Source: Alphaproteobacteria bacterium
Lineage (GTDB): Bacteria; Pseudomonadota; Alphaproteobacteria; Micavibrionales; Micavibrionaceae
NCBI GenBank assembly: GCA_030424975.1
Contig: JAUHVY010000002.1
Coordinates: forward strand, 806,001 to 870,000
Direction of reading: 5' to 3'
Length of the DNA stretch: 64,000 nucleotides
Shown: positions 1 to 9,363 of the stretch, piece after piece
How the letters are laid out: each line of letters begins with the position of its first letter
How positions within the stretch are numbered: the stretch's first letter is position 1
Program-made: the position numbers and the translations under genes
Notes under the pieces: model-generated
Databases searched by the model: none
Seen by the model: only the letters and a program-made list of their open reading frames with translations
Told to the model about the DNA's origin: nothing

Positions 1-287
1 TTGGCATTATAGCCGGTGATCATGATAACGGGTGCCATTGGATTTGGTGAAGACGGTGATTTTCGAATATTTTGCAATAAATCAATGCCGTCCTTATTTG
101 GCATATGCCAATCTGTTATTACGATATCAGGGTTGACACGACAAAAGATATCGAACCCTTTTTCTCCGTCCTCGGCCACATGTATTTGGCACGTGCCTAA
201 TGTTGTCAATATGTGCACTATCAGGTTTTTGATAGGCGGGGTATCTTCAACGACGAGCACCTTTAATTTATCAAGTTTAAAAGACAT
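1..287 (-). CDS. CheY-like receiver / response regulator, partial (runs off left edge)
   Basis: Minus-strand reading from ATG at 287 gives MSFKLDKLKVLVVEDTPPIKNLIVHILTTLGTCQIHVAEDGEKGFDIFCRVNPDIVITDWHMPNKDGIDLLQNIRKSP..PVIMITGYNA: receiver pattern with LVVED, DIVITDWHMP and MITG. Missing from ORF track because it is truncated. Confidence 0.85.
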   Translation of the reverse strand, partial: MSFKLDKLKVLVVEDTPPIKNLIVHILTTLGTCQIHVAEDGEKGFDIFCRVNPDIVITDWHMPNKDGIDLLQNIRKSPSSPNPMAPVIMITGYNA

Positions 288-499
288 TGTTTGTATATAA
301 AAAATTAATATTTCAATAGGTTTTAGAGTATGTGTTTTTATGAGAATCGGCAAGAATTGATTGTTATTAAATGCATTTTTTTACAACCATATGTATATGA
401 TAAATATCTTATATAAATTCTTTATCTTTATTTTCAAGCTATTGATTTCAATGAGAAAATTTTTTTTGAAAAAACCCCTGTGATTTTACCATAATTATT

Positions 500-529
500 T
501 TGACAAAATTAAGGCGGGTCTGCTATAAG
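500..529 (+). promoter_or_regulatory. Candidate sigma70-type promoter for the adhesin operon (TTGACA-N18-TATAAG)
   Basis: TTGACA at 500-505, 18-bp spacer, TATAAG at 524-529, about 100 bp upstream of ATG 633. Confidence 0.5.
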
Positions 530-632
530 CTGCCCACAGTTAGTTAAGAAATGGTTAATTTTTAGACAGGGTACCTCTGGAGCGAGGGGGCTTTGTCGTG
601 TTTTAGTAATTATAATTCGGGAGTGAGTATCT

Positions 633-3600
633 ATGGCTAAGCCTCAACAAAGTATAAACACGGGTGATATCTTAAAGACTGAACAATCACTAAATGATGT
701 TAATCAATTCGAAAATTGTGAAATGACAGATCCTGTTTTGGGCGAAGGCGTAACTTTGGCAAGTTTGGCCGATGACTTGGCGATGATTGCGCCGGCTGCG
801 GGCAAGGAAGAAATTCAAGCGGATGCGGCTGAGAACACTGAAGAAGCAGAGAGTGAGCAATTAGCACTTTTACAATTCGGCGGAGAAGAAGCTGATGTCG
901 TCCCTGAGCCATCACCTCAACAGCTTGAATCTATGGCTGATAAAGTCCAAGCAGAATTAAAAGAAAATCAAGCGGAAGAGCAAGCGGAAGCTGAGCCTAG
1001 TGTGAATACTATTCGTGATTTGGCGCAAATTGAACCTGCTGCAGGTGGTGCGCAGGCCGGAGCAGGCGGAGCGTCCGGTGGCGGTTACGGTTTCCAGAGC
1101 GATTTCTCGGCGCAAGGTGTTATTGGTATTGAAGATGTCGGCCCGATTAATCCGACGGAATTACAATATAACCTTCCTGAATTCCAAGAGCGTTATTTTG
1201 TTGAAGAAGAGCCTTTGCCAAATCTTAATCCAAGCTTTGAAATGGCTGATGGTCAGGTATATGAAGATGGTTCGGTAGCTTTACCTTTGATCGCTGCTCC
1301 TGAATCTGCGAATGGTGATTTAACTATTGTTATCTCAGGTATTCCGACAGGCTGGGGTGTTTCTTTGGATGTTCCGACATCAGGCGGCGGCGTTGCAACG
1401 GGTGTTTTTGATCCGATTGCCGGTACGTGGACACTTACATTAACAGGCGGTGAGGGTATTACTGACGGTCCTGTCTTTACACCACCTGCCGATAGTGATG
1501 TTGATGCGCTTGATTTACAGCTTTCATTATCAGAAGTTGACACGGCAACAGGCCAAACAGGTTCTGCCAGCGGTGAATTTGATGTGATCGTTGATGCAGT
1601 TGCAGATGATCCGTCTATCGTAGCAGATGATGACAGCGGCGTTGAAGGCGCAACACTCAGTGTTGATTTGAGTGCTCTAACGGGCGAAGAAGTGAATAAC
1701 GGCGCGGGTTCTGATGACGGTTCTGAAAGCATCGTGAAATACCAAATCTCAGGTATTCCTGCGGGCTTTACGGTTTCTGCCGGGACTGATCTTGGCGGCG
1801 GTGTATGGGAATTCACACCTGCTGAAATCGTTGGTTTAACAATCACGCCAAATGATTCAAACTTCTTCGGCTCGATTAATTTGACGGCCACTGTATTTAC
1901 CGAAGAATCTATTACGGATACAGACTTCGATAATACAAATGACACGAATAACGCATCTGATCCGTTCACATTGACATGGACACCTGTTATTCACCCGCCG
2001 AGCATTAACGTAAATAACGGTGTTGATAATGCAATCGTGAAAGAAGACGGCAGTGTAGATGTGCCGATTACAGCGGCTCTTGGTGATAATCCTGCGGCCG
2101 GTGAATATCTGACTGTTGTTGTTGAAGGTATTGACCCGAACTGGGGTTTCAGCGCGCCTGTGGGCACGTATGACAGCGCAGCGGGAACTTGGACAGTTGT
2201 TTTGGCACCCGGTGAGAGCCTTGATGCTGTTATGACGTTTACGCCTCCTGCGGATAGCGATATTGATCTGAGCGGTTTGACGGCAACGGCAACAGCAACA
2301 GATCCTGCAGCGGGTATTAGTGCAGATTCTGCTCCTGATGGTTTTAACATCATCGTTGATGCGGTTTATGATGATGCGACAGTTGACGGTATTGATAATG
2401 CGGGCGCAAAAAATGTCGCTCTTGATGTTGATATTTCCGGCGCTGCCGGTGATACAGACGGATCTGAAACAGTTGTGAAATACCAGGTTTCAGATGTTCC
2501 TGACGGGTTTACCTTTAATAACGGTAGCAATCTTGGCGGCGGTGTGTGGGAATTCACACCTGCTGAATTGGCCGGTCTTGAGGTAACACCTCCAACGGAT
2601 TATGTCGGATCAATTGATTTGACAGTAACAATTTTTACAACAGAAAATCCTGTTGATGCGGAAGTTGACCCAAGCGACAACACAACGACAGCGAACGATG
2701 TATTCACTTTGACGTGGAAGCCAATCGCATTACCACCTGAGGTTTGCGTGAATAACGGTGTTGATAATGCGATCGTTAAGGAAGACAACAGTGTGGATGT
2801 TCCGATTACGGCAACTCTTAGCCCTGAAGGCTCAGGCAATGAAGTCTTGACTGTTGTTGTAACAGGTATTGACCCGACATGGGGTTTCAGTGCGCCAGTG
2901 GGCACATATGACAGCGCAGCAGGCACGTGGACGGTTACTTTGGCACCTGGTGAAAACCTGAACACAGTGTTCACATTTACACCACCAGCAGATAGCGATA
3001 TTGATCTGAGCGGTTTGCAAGCCACAGCGAGCGCGTATGAGCCGGCAACAGGCACATCTGCAAATGCGACACCTGATGATTTCGGTATTATCGTTGATGC
3101 GGTTGCGGATGATCCGTCGATCGTTGCGGATGATGACAGCGGTGTTGAAGGCACACCATTAGATGTTGATCTGAGCGCGTTAACAGGTGAAGAAGTAAAT
3201 AACGGCGCGGGTTCTGATGACGGTTCCGAAAGCATCGTGAAATACCAAATCTCAGGCGTTCCTGATGGGTTTACGGTTTCTGCGGGTACTGATCTTGGCG
3301 GCGGTGTATGGGAATTCACACCTGCTGAGATTGTTGGTTTGACAATTACACCGAATGATCCGAATTTCTCAGGCTCTATTGATTTGACGGCAACTGTGTT
3401 CACGCAAGAGAACACAACAGACGGTGAAGTAGATACATCTGATAACACAAACAGTGCATCTGATCCGTTTACATTGACATGGACACCGGGCATCAACCCG
3501 CCATGTATCAACGTGAATAACGGTGTTGATGATGTGATTGTTAAGGAAGACGGTAGCGTAGATGTTCCGATTACGGCAGAGCTTGGTGCAAATCCTGCGG

Positions 3601-6600
3601 CCGGTGAATATTTGACGGTAGAAGTTGAAGGCGTTGATCCGAGCTGGGGCTTTAGCGCACCGATCGGTAACTATAATCCTGCGACGGGTGTATGGACGAT
3701 CACATTGGCACCGGGCGCAAGCTTGAATACGCTTTTGACCTTCACGCCACCGGCAGATAGCGATATCGACTTGAACGGTTTGACGGCAACAGCTTATGCA
3801 ACAGACCCTGATGCCGGATTGAGTGCGGATTCAGGCCCTGATGGTTTTAACATCATCGTTGATGCGGTTGCGGATGATCCGTCGATCGTTGCGGATGATG
3901 ACAGCGGTGTTGAAGGCACACCATTAGATGTTGATCTGAGCGCGTTAACAGGTGAAGAAGTAAATAACGGCGCGGGTTCCGATGACGGTTCCGAAAGCAT
4001 CGTGAAATACCAAATCTCAGGTGTACCTGATGGGTTTACGGTTTCTGCGGGTACTGATCTTGGCGGCGGTGTATGGGAATTCACACCTGCTGAGATTGTT
4101 GGTTTGACAATCACACCGAATGATCCGAATTTCTCAGGCTCTATTGATTTGACGGCAACTGTGTTCACGCAAGAGAACACAACAGACGGTGAAGTAGATA
4201 CATCTGATAACACAAACAGTGCATCTGATCCGTTTACATTGACATGGACACCGGGCATCAACCCGCCATGTATCAACGTGAATAACGGTGTTGATGATGT
4301 GATTGTTAAGGAAGACGGTAGCGTAGATGTTCCGATTACGGCAGAGCTTGGTGCAAATCCTGCGGCCGGTGAATATTTGACGGTAGAAGTTGAAGGCGTT
4401 GATCCGAGCTGGGGCTTTAGCGCACCGATCGGTAACTATAATCCTGCGACGGGTGTATGGACGATCACATTGGCACCGGGCGCAAGCTTGAATACGCTTT
4501 TGACCTTCACGCCACCGGCAGATAGCGATATCGACTTGAACGGTTTGACGGCAACAGCTTATGCAACAGACCCTGATGCCGGATTGAGTGCGGATTCAGG
4601 CCCTGATGGTTTTAACATCATCGTTGATGCGGTTGCGGATGTTCCGAACCTGGATGCGCAAAATACTGCAAGCGGTGAAGAGGGTTCAACTATTCCGCTG
4701 ACGATTACAACAAGCGTGAATGACACAGACGGTTCTGAAGTGATTGAAGTTGTGAAAATCACAGGTGTGCCTTCCGGTGTTACACTGAATGTTGGTACAT
4801 ATGACGCTGTGACAGATACATGGTCAATTGACCCTGCTGATCTTGGTTCTGTGGCATTGATTGTGCCTGACGGGTATACAGGTGATTTCAATATCACTGT
4901 TGAATCTGTTGCGTATGAGCAAAACACAAGCGGCACAGAGGTTGATTTAACAGATAACCGCGCAAGTGCGTTTGATACGATTTCCGTATCGATTTCACCG
5001 GACACTGATCCTGTGGTGTGTAGTGTGATTGTTAATGTTGATGAAACAAATATGGCACCGACAACAGGTGTTGGCGGTACGATTATTTCTGAATTCGGTC
5101 CGGACGCACCAGGCGTAATTTACGCAAACGGTACATCATCGATCGGCACAATTACATCTGGCGGTCAGGTAGTGGTGGTTGAGTTTGACGCAGCGACAAA
5201 TACCTATACAGGTGTTGCCGGCGGCGAAACGATCTTCACGATGGTGATCGAAAGCGATGGTGATTACAACTTTACCCTTATCGGTACATTGGATCACCCG
5301 GATACAACGGATCCTGATGACTCGTTGCCATTGGTATTCGGCATCAGCGGCGAAGACAGTGACGGTGATATTGCGAATGCAACAATTACAGTCAATGTTA
5401 AAGATGACGGTCCGGTTGCAGAAGATGATTGCGTTGAAATGAATTATGAAGATTCATTCGTTATTGGCAATGTCATGGATAATGATGACTTGTCCAAAGA
5501 TATGGATAACCACGTTACAAAAATTAAATTCGAAGGTGATGTTGTTGATGTGCCGCAAGACGGCAGTGATGTTGTTATTCATGGTGATTTCGGAACGTTG
5601 ACGATCAATAATCTTGGTGAGTATAAATACGAACCTGTTGGTGGCATTTTCGGTGATGTGACGAAGTCATTGAACCCGACATCTGCGGATGTTGCCGGTA
5701 TTCAGGAAAGCTTCACCAAGAATGGTATTACCATTGAATTAGCGAATAGCGGTGATTTCGATATCTCTTGGGTGAATACTGCTGATGGTAGCGGCCTTGG
5801 TATTGATAACCGTAATTCAGGTGACAGCACAAAAGTTTGGCCGACAGGTGAAACATTTGATATTTCATTCGAAAGAGATGCAAGTGCTGTAACGCTGACA
5901 ATCGCGGAGCTTGGTAGTAACAATAATTACGGTCAGCACGGCCTTGATTACATCGTTACATTGGCTGACGGTTCGGTTGTAGCGGGTGAGCAGCAGTTCG
6001 TACCGAGCGGAATTGTTGATGGTCACTTTACATTCACGTTGGATGCATCTGATTTCGGTGGTCAATTGATTACATCGATTGAGATTAACTCAACAAATGC
6101 AGGGTCATATAAGGGCGCCTCGTTCCTCTTGAATGACGTGTCTGTTGACTATGACGGTGCGGAATGCGTTCAGGATATCTTTGAATATGTCTTGACTGAC
6201 TCTGACGGTGATAGCGATCCTGCGATTTTGAAAATCAAAACTCACGAACCTGAAGATACATTTATTGTCGGTAATAACGTTGATGATGATGCGAGTTCAA
6301 GTGTACCGCATTTGGTCAATGGTGATGAAGGCGTGATCGTAGGTTCTGCGGGGCAAGACATTCTTGTCGGTGATGCCGGCGGATCGTTCCTTGTTGAGCA
6401 AACACAAGATTATAACTTTGTGTTTATTCTTGATGTCTCGGGCTCTATGGGCAGCACAGGTAGTGCATCTTCGCGCATTACATTGCTGTATAATGCAATG
6501 AAAAGCCTGATGGATGACGTTGCGACCTATGATGGCGGTGACATCAAGGTGCATATCGTTCCGTTTGCGGATGCAGCGAAAACAACGGGAACATTCACGG

Positions 6601-7697
6601 TGACTGATGCCGGTCAATTGGATGCGTTGAAAGATTATCTTGATAATATTTCAACAGGTGGTTTTACAAACTACGAAGATCCTATGCAGGCAGCGATTGA
6701 TTGGTTGGAAGGCTCTGAGCCATTGGGCGGAAGTGCGATTACAACAACGTATTTCATCTCTGATGGTCAGCCAAACCGTTACATGAATGATGCGGGCGCC
6801 GTAACCAGTGGTAATTCATCGACATCGATCGGTCAGGTTACGGGATCAGACGGCACGAATGAGGTGTTGGCGTTGCAAACATTGAGTGATGATTTGATCG
6901 CGGTTGGTTTGAACCTTGGTTCTTCATCGCTTTCAATTTTGGATCAAATCGATACGGGCGGTGACGCATTGAATATCAGCGATGCTGATGATCTGACGGT
7001 TGCATTGGCGGATACTAATCCGTTGAACAAATTGTTGGATGCCGGTGATGACGTGATCGAAGGCGGTCGTGGTGATGACATTATCTTTGGTGATGTTTTG
7101 TTCACGGATGATCTGGCCGATGCACAAGGTCTGACCGATTTACGTGACGGCTCGGGTTGGGATGTATTTGCCCGCCTTGAAAACGGCGAAGGTTCAGACG
7201 CAAGCTGGGATCGTGACGATACAATCGAATACATCCGTACCCATCAGGAAGAGATGGCAGGTGAAACATTGGATGATAACGGTCTTGGCCGTGCAGGTGG
7301 TGATGATGTTCTGAATGGCGGAGAGGGTGATGATATTATCTTCGGTCAGGAAGGAAATGATTTGATCACTGGTGGTCTGGGTGATGATATTCTGTACGGT
7401 GGTTCAGGCGCGGATACATTTATCTTTAATGCAATCAATGAAGGTGTTGATACAATTAAAGATTTTGATGTTTCTGAAGGCGATCTTATCGACTTGTCAG
7501 CGATCCTGACCGGCTATGATTCATTAACGGATGACATTGCAGACTTTGTGATTGCAACCGAAGATTCGGGGAATACGATTTTGTCAGTTGATCAGACAGG
7601 TGCAGGTAACGCCGCAGGGGCTACGCAGTTTGCGGTTCTTGAGGGTGTGACCGGATTGGATCTGGATACGAGCATTAAAACAGATACGTTTGTATGA
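633..7697 (+). CDS. Giant type I-secreted RTX adhesin (LapA/BapA-like) with tandem Ig/cadherin-like modules, VWA domain and C-terminal RTX repeats
   Basis: 2354 aa; repeated ~255-aa modules; VWA motif FVFILDVSGSMGS; RTX nonapeptides GGRGDDIIFGD, GGEGDDIIFGQEGNDLITGGLGDDILYGGSGADTFIF; acidic, Cys-poor; followed by T1SS genes. Confidence 0.93.
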   Translation: MAKPQQSINTGDILKTEQSLNDVNQFENCEMTDPVLGEGVTLASLADDLAMIAPAAGKEEIQADAAENTEEAESEQLALLQFGGEEADVVPEPSPQQLESMADKVQAELKENQAEEQAEAEPSVNTIRDLAQIEPAAGGAQAGAGGASGGGYGFQSDFSAQGVIGIEDVGPINPTELQYNLPEFQERYFVEEEPLPNLNPSFEMADGQVYEDGSVALPLIAAPESANGDLTIVISGIPTGWGVSLDVPTSGGGVATGVFDPIAGTWTLTLTGGEGITDGPVFTPPADSDVDALDLQLSLSEVDTATGQTGSASGEFDVIVDAVADDPSIVADDDSGVEGATLSVDLSALTGEEVNNGAGSDDGSESIVKYQISGIPAGFTVSAGTDLGGGVWEFTPAEIVGLTITPNDSNFFGSINLTATVFTEESITDTDFDNTNDTNNASDPFTLTWTPVIHPPSINVNNGVDNAIVKEDGSVDVPITAALGDNPAAGEYLTVVVEGIDPNWGFSAPVGTYDSAAGTWTVVLAPGESLDAVMTFTPPADSDIDLSGLTATATATDPAAGISADSAPDGFNIIVDAVYDDATVDGIDNAGAKNVALDVDISGAAGDTDGSETVVKYQVSDVPDGFTFNNGSNLGGGVWEFTPAELAGLEVTPPTDYVGSIDLTVTIFTTENPVDAEVDPSDNTTTANDVFTLTWKPIALPPEVCVNNGVDNAIVKEDNSVDVPITATLSPEGSGNEVLTVVVTGIDPTWGFSAPVGTYDSAAGTWTVTLAPGENLNTVFTFTPPADSDIDLSGLQATASAYEPATGTSANATPDDFGIIVDAVADDPSIVADDDSGVEGTPLDVDLSALTGEEVNNGAGSDDGSESIVKYQISGVPDGFTVSAGTDLGGGVWEFTPAEIVGLTITPNDPNFSGSIDLTATVFTQENTTDGEVDTSDNTNSASDPFTLTWTPGINPPCINVNNGVDDVIVKEDGSVDVPITAELGANPAAGEYLTVEVEGVDPSWGFSAPIGNYNPATGVWTITLAPGASLNTLLTFTPPADSDIDLNGLTATAYATDPDAGLSADSGPDGFNIIVDAVADDPSIVADDDSGVEGTPLDVDLSALTGEEVNNGAGSDDGSESIVKYQISGVPDGFTVSAGTDLGGGVWEFTPAEIVGLTITPNDPNFSGSIDLTATVFTQENTTDGEVDTSDNTNSASDPFTLTWTPGINPPCINVNNGVDDVIVKEDGSVDVPITAELGANPAAGEYLTVEVEGVDPSWGFSAPIGNYNPATGVWTITLAPGASLNTLLTFTPPADSDIDLNGLTATAYATDPDAGLSADSGPDGFNIIVDAVADVPNLDAQNTASGEEGSTIPLTITTSVNDTDGSEVIEVVKITGVPSGVTLNVGTYDAVTDTWSIDPADLGSVALIVPDGYTGDFNITVESVAYEQNTSGTEVDLTDNRASAFDTISVSISPDTDPVVCSVIVNVDETNMAPTTGVGGTIISEFGPDAPGVIYANGTSSIGTITSGGQVVVVEFDAATNTYTGVAGGETIFTMVIESDGDYNFTLIGTLDHPDTTDPDDSLPLVFGISGEDSDGDIANATITVNVKDDGPVAEDDCVEMNYEDSFVIGNVMDNDDLSKDMDNHVTKIKFEGDVVDVPQDGSDVVIHGDFGTLTINNLGEYKYEPVGGIFGDVTKSLNPTSADVAGIQESFTKNGITIELANSGDFDISWVNTADGSGLGIDNRNSGDSTKVWPTGETFDISFERDASAVTLTIAELGSNNNYGQHGLDYIVTLADGSVVAGEQQFVPSGIVDGHFTFTLDASDFGGQLITSIEINSTNAGSYKGASFLLNDVSVDYDGAECVQDIFEYVLTDSDGDSDPAILKIKTHEPEDTFIVGNNVDDDASSSVPHLVNGDEGVIVGSAGQDILVGDAGGSFLVEQTQDYNFVFILDVSGSMGSTGSASSRITLLYNAMKSLMDDVATYDGGDIKVHIVPFADAAKTTGTFTVTDAGQLDALKDYLDNISTGGFTNYEDPMQAAIDWLEGSEPLGGSAITTTYFISDGQPNRYMNDAGAVTSGNSSTSIGQVTGSDGTNEVLALQTLSDDLIAVGLNLGSSSLSILDQIDTGGDALNISDADDLTVALADTNPLNKLLDAGDDVIEGGRGDDIIFGDVLFTDDLADAQGLTDLRDGSGWDVFARLENGEGSDASWDRDDTIEYIRTHQEEMAGETLDDNGLGRAGGDDVLNGGEGDDIIFGQEGNDLITGGLGDDILYGGSGADTFIFNAINEGVDTIKDFDVSEGDLIDLSAILTGYDSLTDDIADFVIATEDSGNTILSVDQTGAGNAAGATQFAVLEGVTGLDLDTSIKTDTFV
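1588..4620 (+). repeat. Four tandem in-frame modules of 765, 738, 765 and 765 bp inside the adhesin
   Basis: Module boundary string tcgttgatgc recurs at 1588, 2353, 3091, 3856 and 4621. Confidence 0.9.
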
Positions 7698-7721
7698 TGA
7701 TTGTTAAAATGTAAGGGGTTT

Positions 7722-7760
7722 GTTACCCACGGGATTATTGGGTTTTGTGGGTAACTTTTT
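7722..7760 (+). terminator. Intrinsic terminator-like hairpin after adhesin
   Basis: GTTACCCAC ... GTGGGTAAC (9-bp perfect stem) followed by TTTTT. Confidence 0.75.
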
Positions 7761-7911
7761 GAATTTTTGTTGTATGAACGTCCTGTAAGTTATTGAATCT
7801 TTGTAAAGAAGTGCTTGCCAAAGTGGCGAAAAAAAGGCATAACATAGATGTGAATAACTTGGGGTAAGTCTATATAACAATAATTCTGTTGTATTTAATG
7901 AGTTTCTTTTA

Positions 7912-9330
7912 GTGAGAGGTATTACTGTGATTTCGAGTAAAAAACTTCGCGCCCTTTGTCTGACGACAGCGGTGTCCGCGGTGCTGGTTCTGAGTTCAGG
8001 AGCGGCGTTTTCCCAAAACGATAATGATAACAATGTGAACACTCTGCGCGATGCTGTCGCGGTTGGTGTGGCAACGAACCCTGAATATGGTGTGGTTGCG
8101 GCAAGCCGACGTGCAACGGATGAAGAATTGCGCCAGGGCGAGGCTTTGTTTTTGCCATCTGTTGACGTAAACGGGGATATCGGTTTTGAGCACACAGATA
8201 ACCCTTCTACACGCGCTGGTTCAGGCGATGATGAAGAAGATCTTTTGCGTAAACAGGTTGGTGTGACATTGACACAAATGTTATTTGACGGTTTCGAAGC
8301 AAAATATGAAGTAGAACGTCAACAAGCCCGTGTGATTTCATCGGCTGAACGCGTTCGTGAAACAGCCGAATTGGTTGGATTGTCTATTGTTGAAGCATAT
8401 CTTGAAGTATTGCGCCAGCGTCAATTGTTACTTATTGCGCGTGATAACGTTTCACAACACCTTGATATTACAGGTCAAATTGAAGATGGTATCAAGGGCG
8501 GTCGTTCAACCCGTGCAGATGGTGAGCAGGTGAAAGCCCGTTTGGCATCAGCCAGAGCGACAGAGGCAAGCACACGCGAAGCGTTGCGTATCGCCGAAGC
8601 AGAATATCGCCGTGAAGTAGGTGACCCTGCAGGTGACTTGGCAATGCCGGTGGTTCCTTTTGAGGTTTTAGAAGAAGATGTTGAAAAAGAGATTTTGAAA
8701 ACTTTGGCATACAGCCCGACATTAGATATTTTTACGGCTGATATCGAAGTTGCATATGCAGAAGCACAAGGCACGAAATCAACACAATATCCGCAATTTG
8801 ACCTACAGCTCAATGCGCGTACCGGTCATGATATTAACGGTGTAGAAGGTCGTGACACAAACGCATCGGCGTTGGTTGTTATGAACTGGAACTTATATCG
8901 CGGTGGAGCGGATGTTGCCCGTGCACGTGAATTTGTTCACCGTCACCAACAATCAAAAGAATCTCGTGCAGAAGCCGCACGCACAGTTGAGAACGATGTT
9001 CGCCAAACATGGGCAAGCATGGTTTCAGCAGGCGAGCGTGCAACGCAATTCTCTGCACAGGTTGCGGCGAACACAGAAGTTGTAAAAGCATATAAAGACC
9101 AGTTTAGTCTTGATCGCCGTACACTTCTTGACGTTCTTGATGCGCAAAACGAATTATTCGTATCACGCAGTAATGCTGTGAATTCTGAATTTCTTGAGAC
9201 ATTTGCGGTTTACCGTTTGATGGCTCTGAAAGGTGCGTTGTTGCCGACACTGGGTATCGAATATCCACGTGAAAGCCTTGTATCTTCAAATGATCAGTGG
9301 TCATACGAAGACCGTCAGGATGCGCGCTAG
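7912..9330 (+). CDS. TolC-family outer membrane protein of T1SS
   Basis: 472 aa; signal peptide; TolC-like (LRDAVAVGVATNPEY, LDVLDAQNELFVSRSN); follows the adhesin. Confidence 0.9.
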   Translation: MRGITVISSKKLRALCLTTAVSAVLVLSSGAAFSQNDNDNNVNTLRDAVAVGVATNPEYGVVAASRRATDEELRQGEALFLPSVDVNGDIGFEHTDNPSTRAGSGDDEEDLLRKQVGVTLTQMLFDGFEAKYEVERQQARVISSAERVRETAELVGLSIVEAYLEVLRQRQLLLIARDNVSQHLDITGQIEDGIKGGRSTRADGEQVKARLASARATEASTREALRIAEAEYRREVGDPAGDLAMPVVPFEVLEEDVEKEILKTLAYSPTLDIFTADIEVAYAEAQGTKSTQYPQFDLQLNARTGHDINGVEGRDTNASALVVMNWNLYRGGADVARAREFVHRHQQSKESRAEAARTVENDVRQTWASMVSAGERATQFSAQVAANTEVVKAYKDQFSLDRRTLLDVLDAQNELFVSRSNAVNSEFLETFAVYRLMALKGALLPTLGIEYPRESLVSSNDQWSYEDRQDAR

Positions 9331-9363
9331 TCATTCTTAAACACCAACCAGGGACTGGATTCG

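Noticed and set aside
1253-4276. Long antisense ORFs inside the adhesin (1253-1969, 1991-2353, 2600-3511, 3794-4276, minus)
   Set aside because: Ser/Pro/Val-rich antisense translations of the repetitive coding strand, repeated because the modules repeat; no RBS and no domain features.
1588-4620. Adhesin repeats considered as a mobile or satellite element
   Set aside because: Boundaries are in-frame protein modules with no flanking inverted repeats; explained by domain duplication.
7704-8195. 163-aa minus ORF overlapping the tolC-like gene start
   Set aside because: Antisense to a confident CDS and terminator; low-complexity translation.
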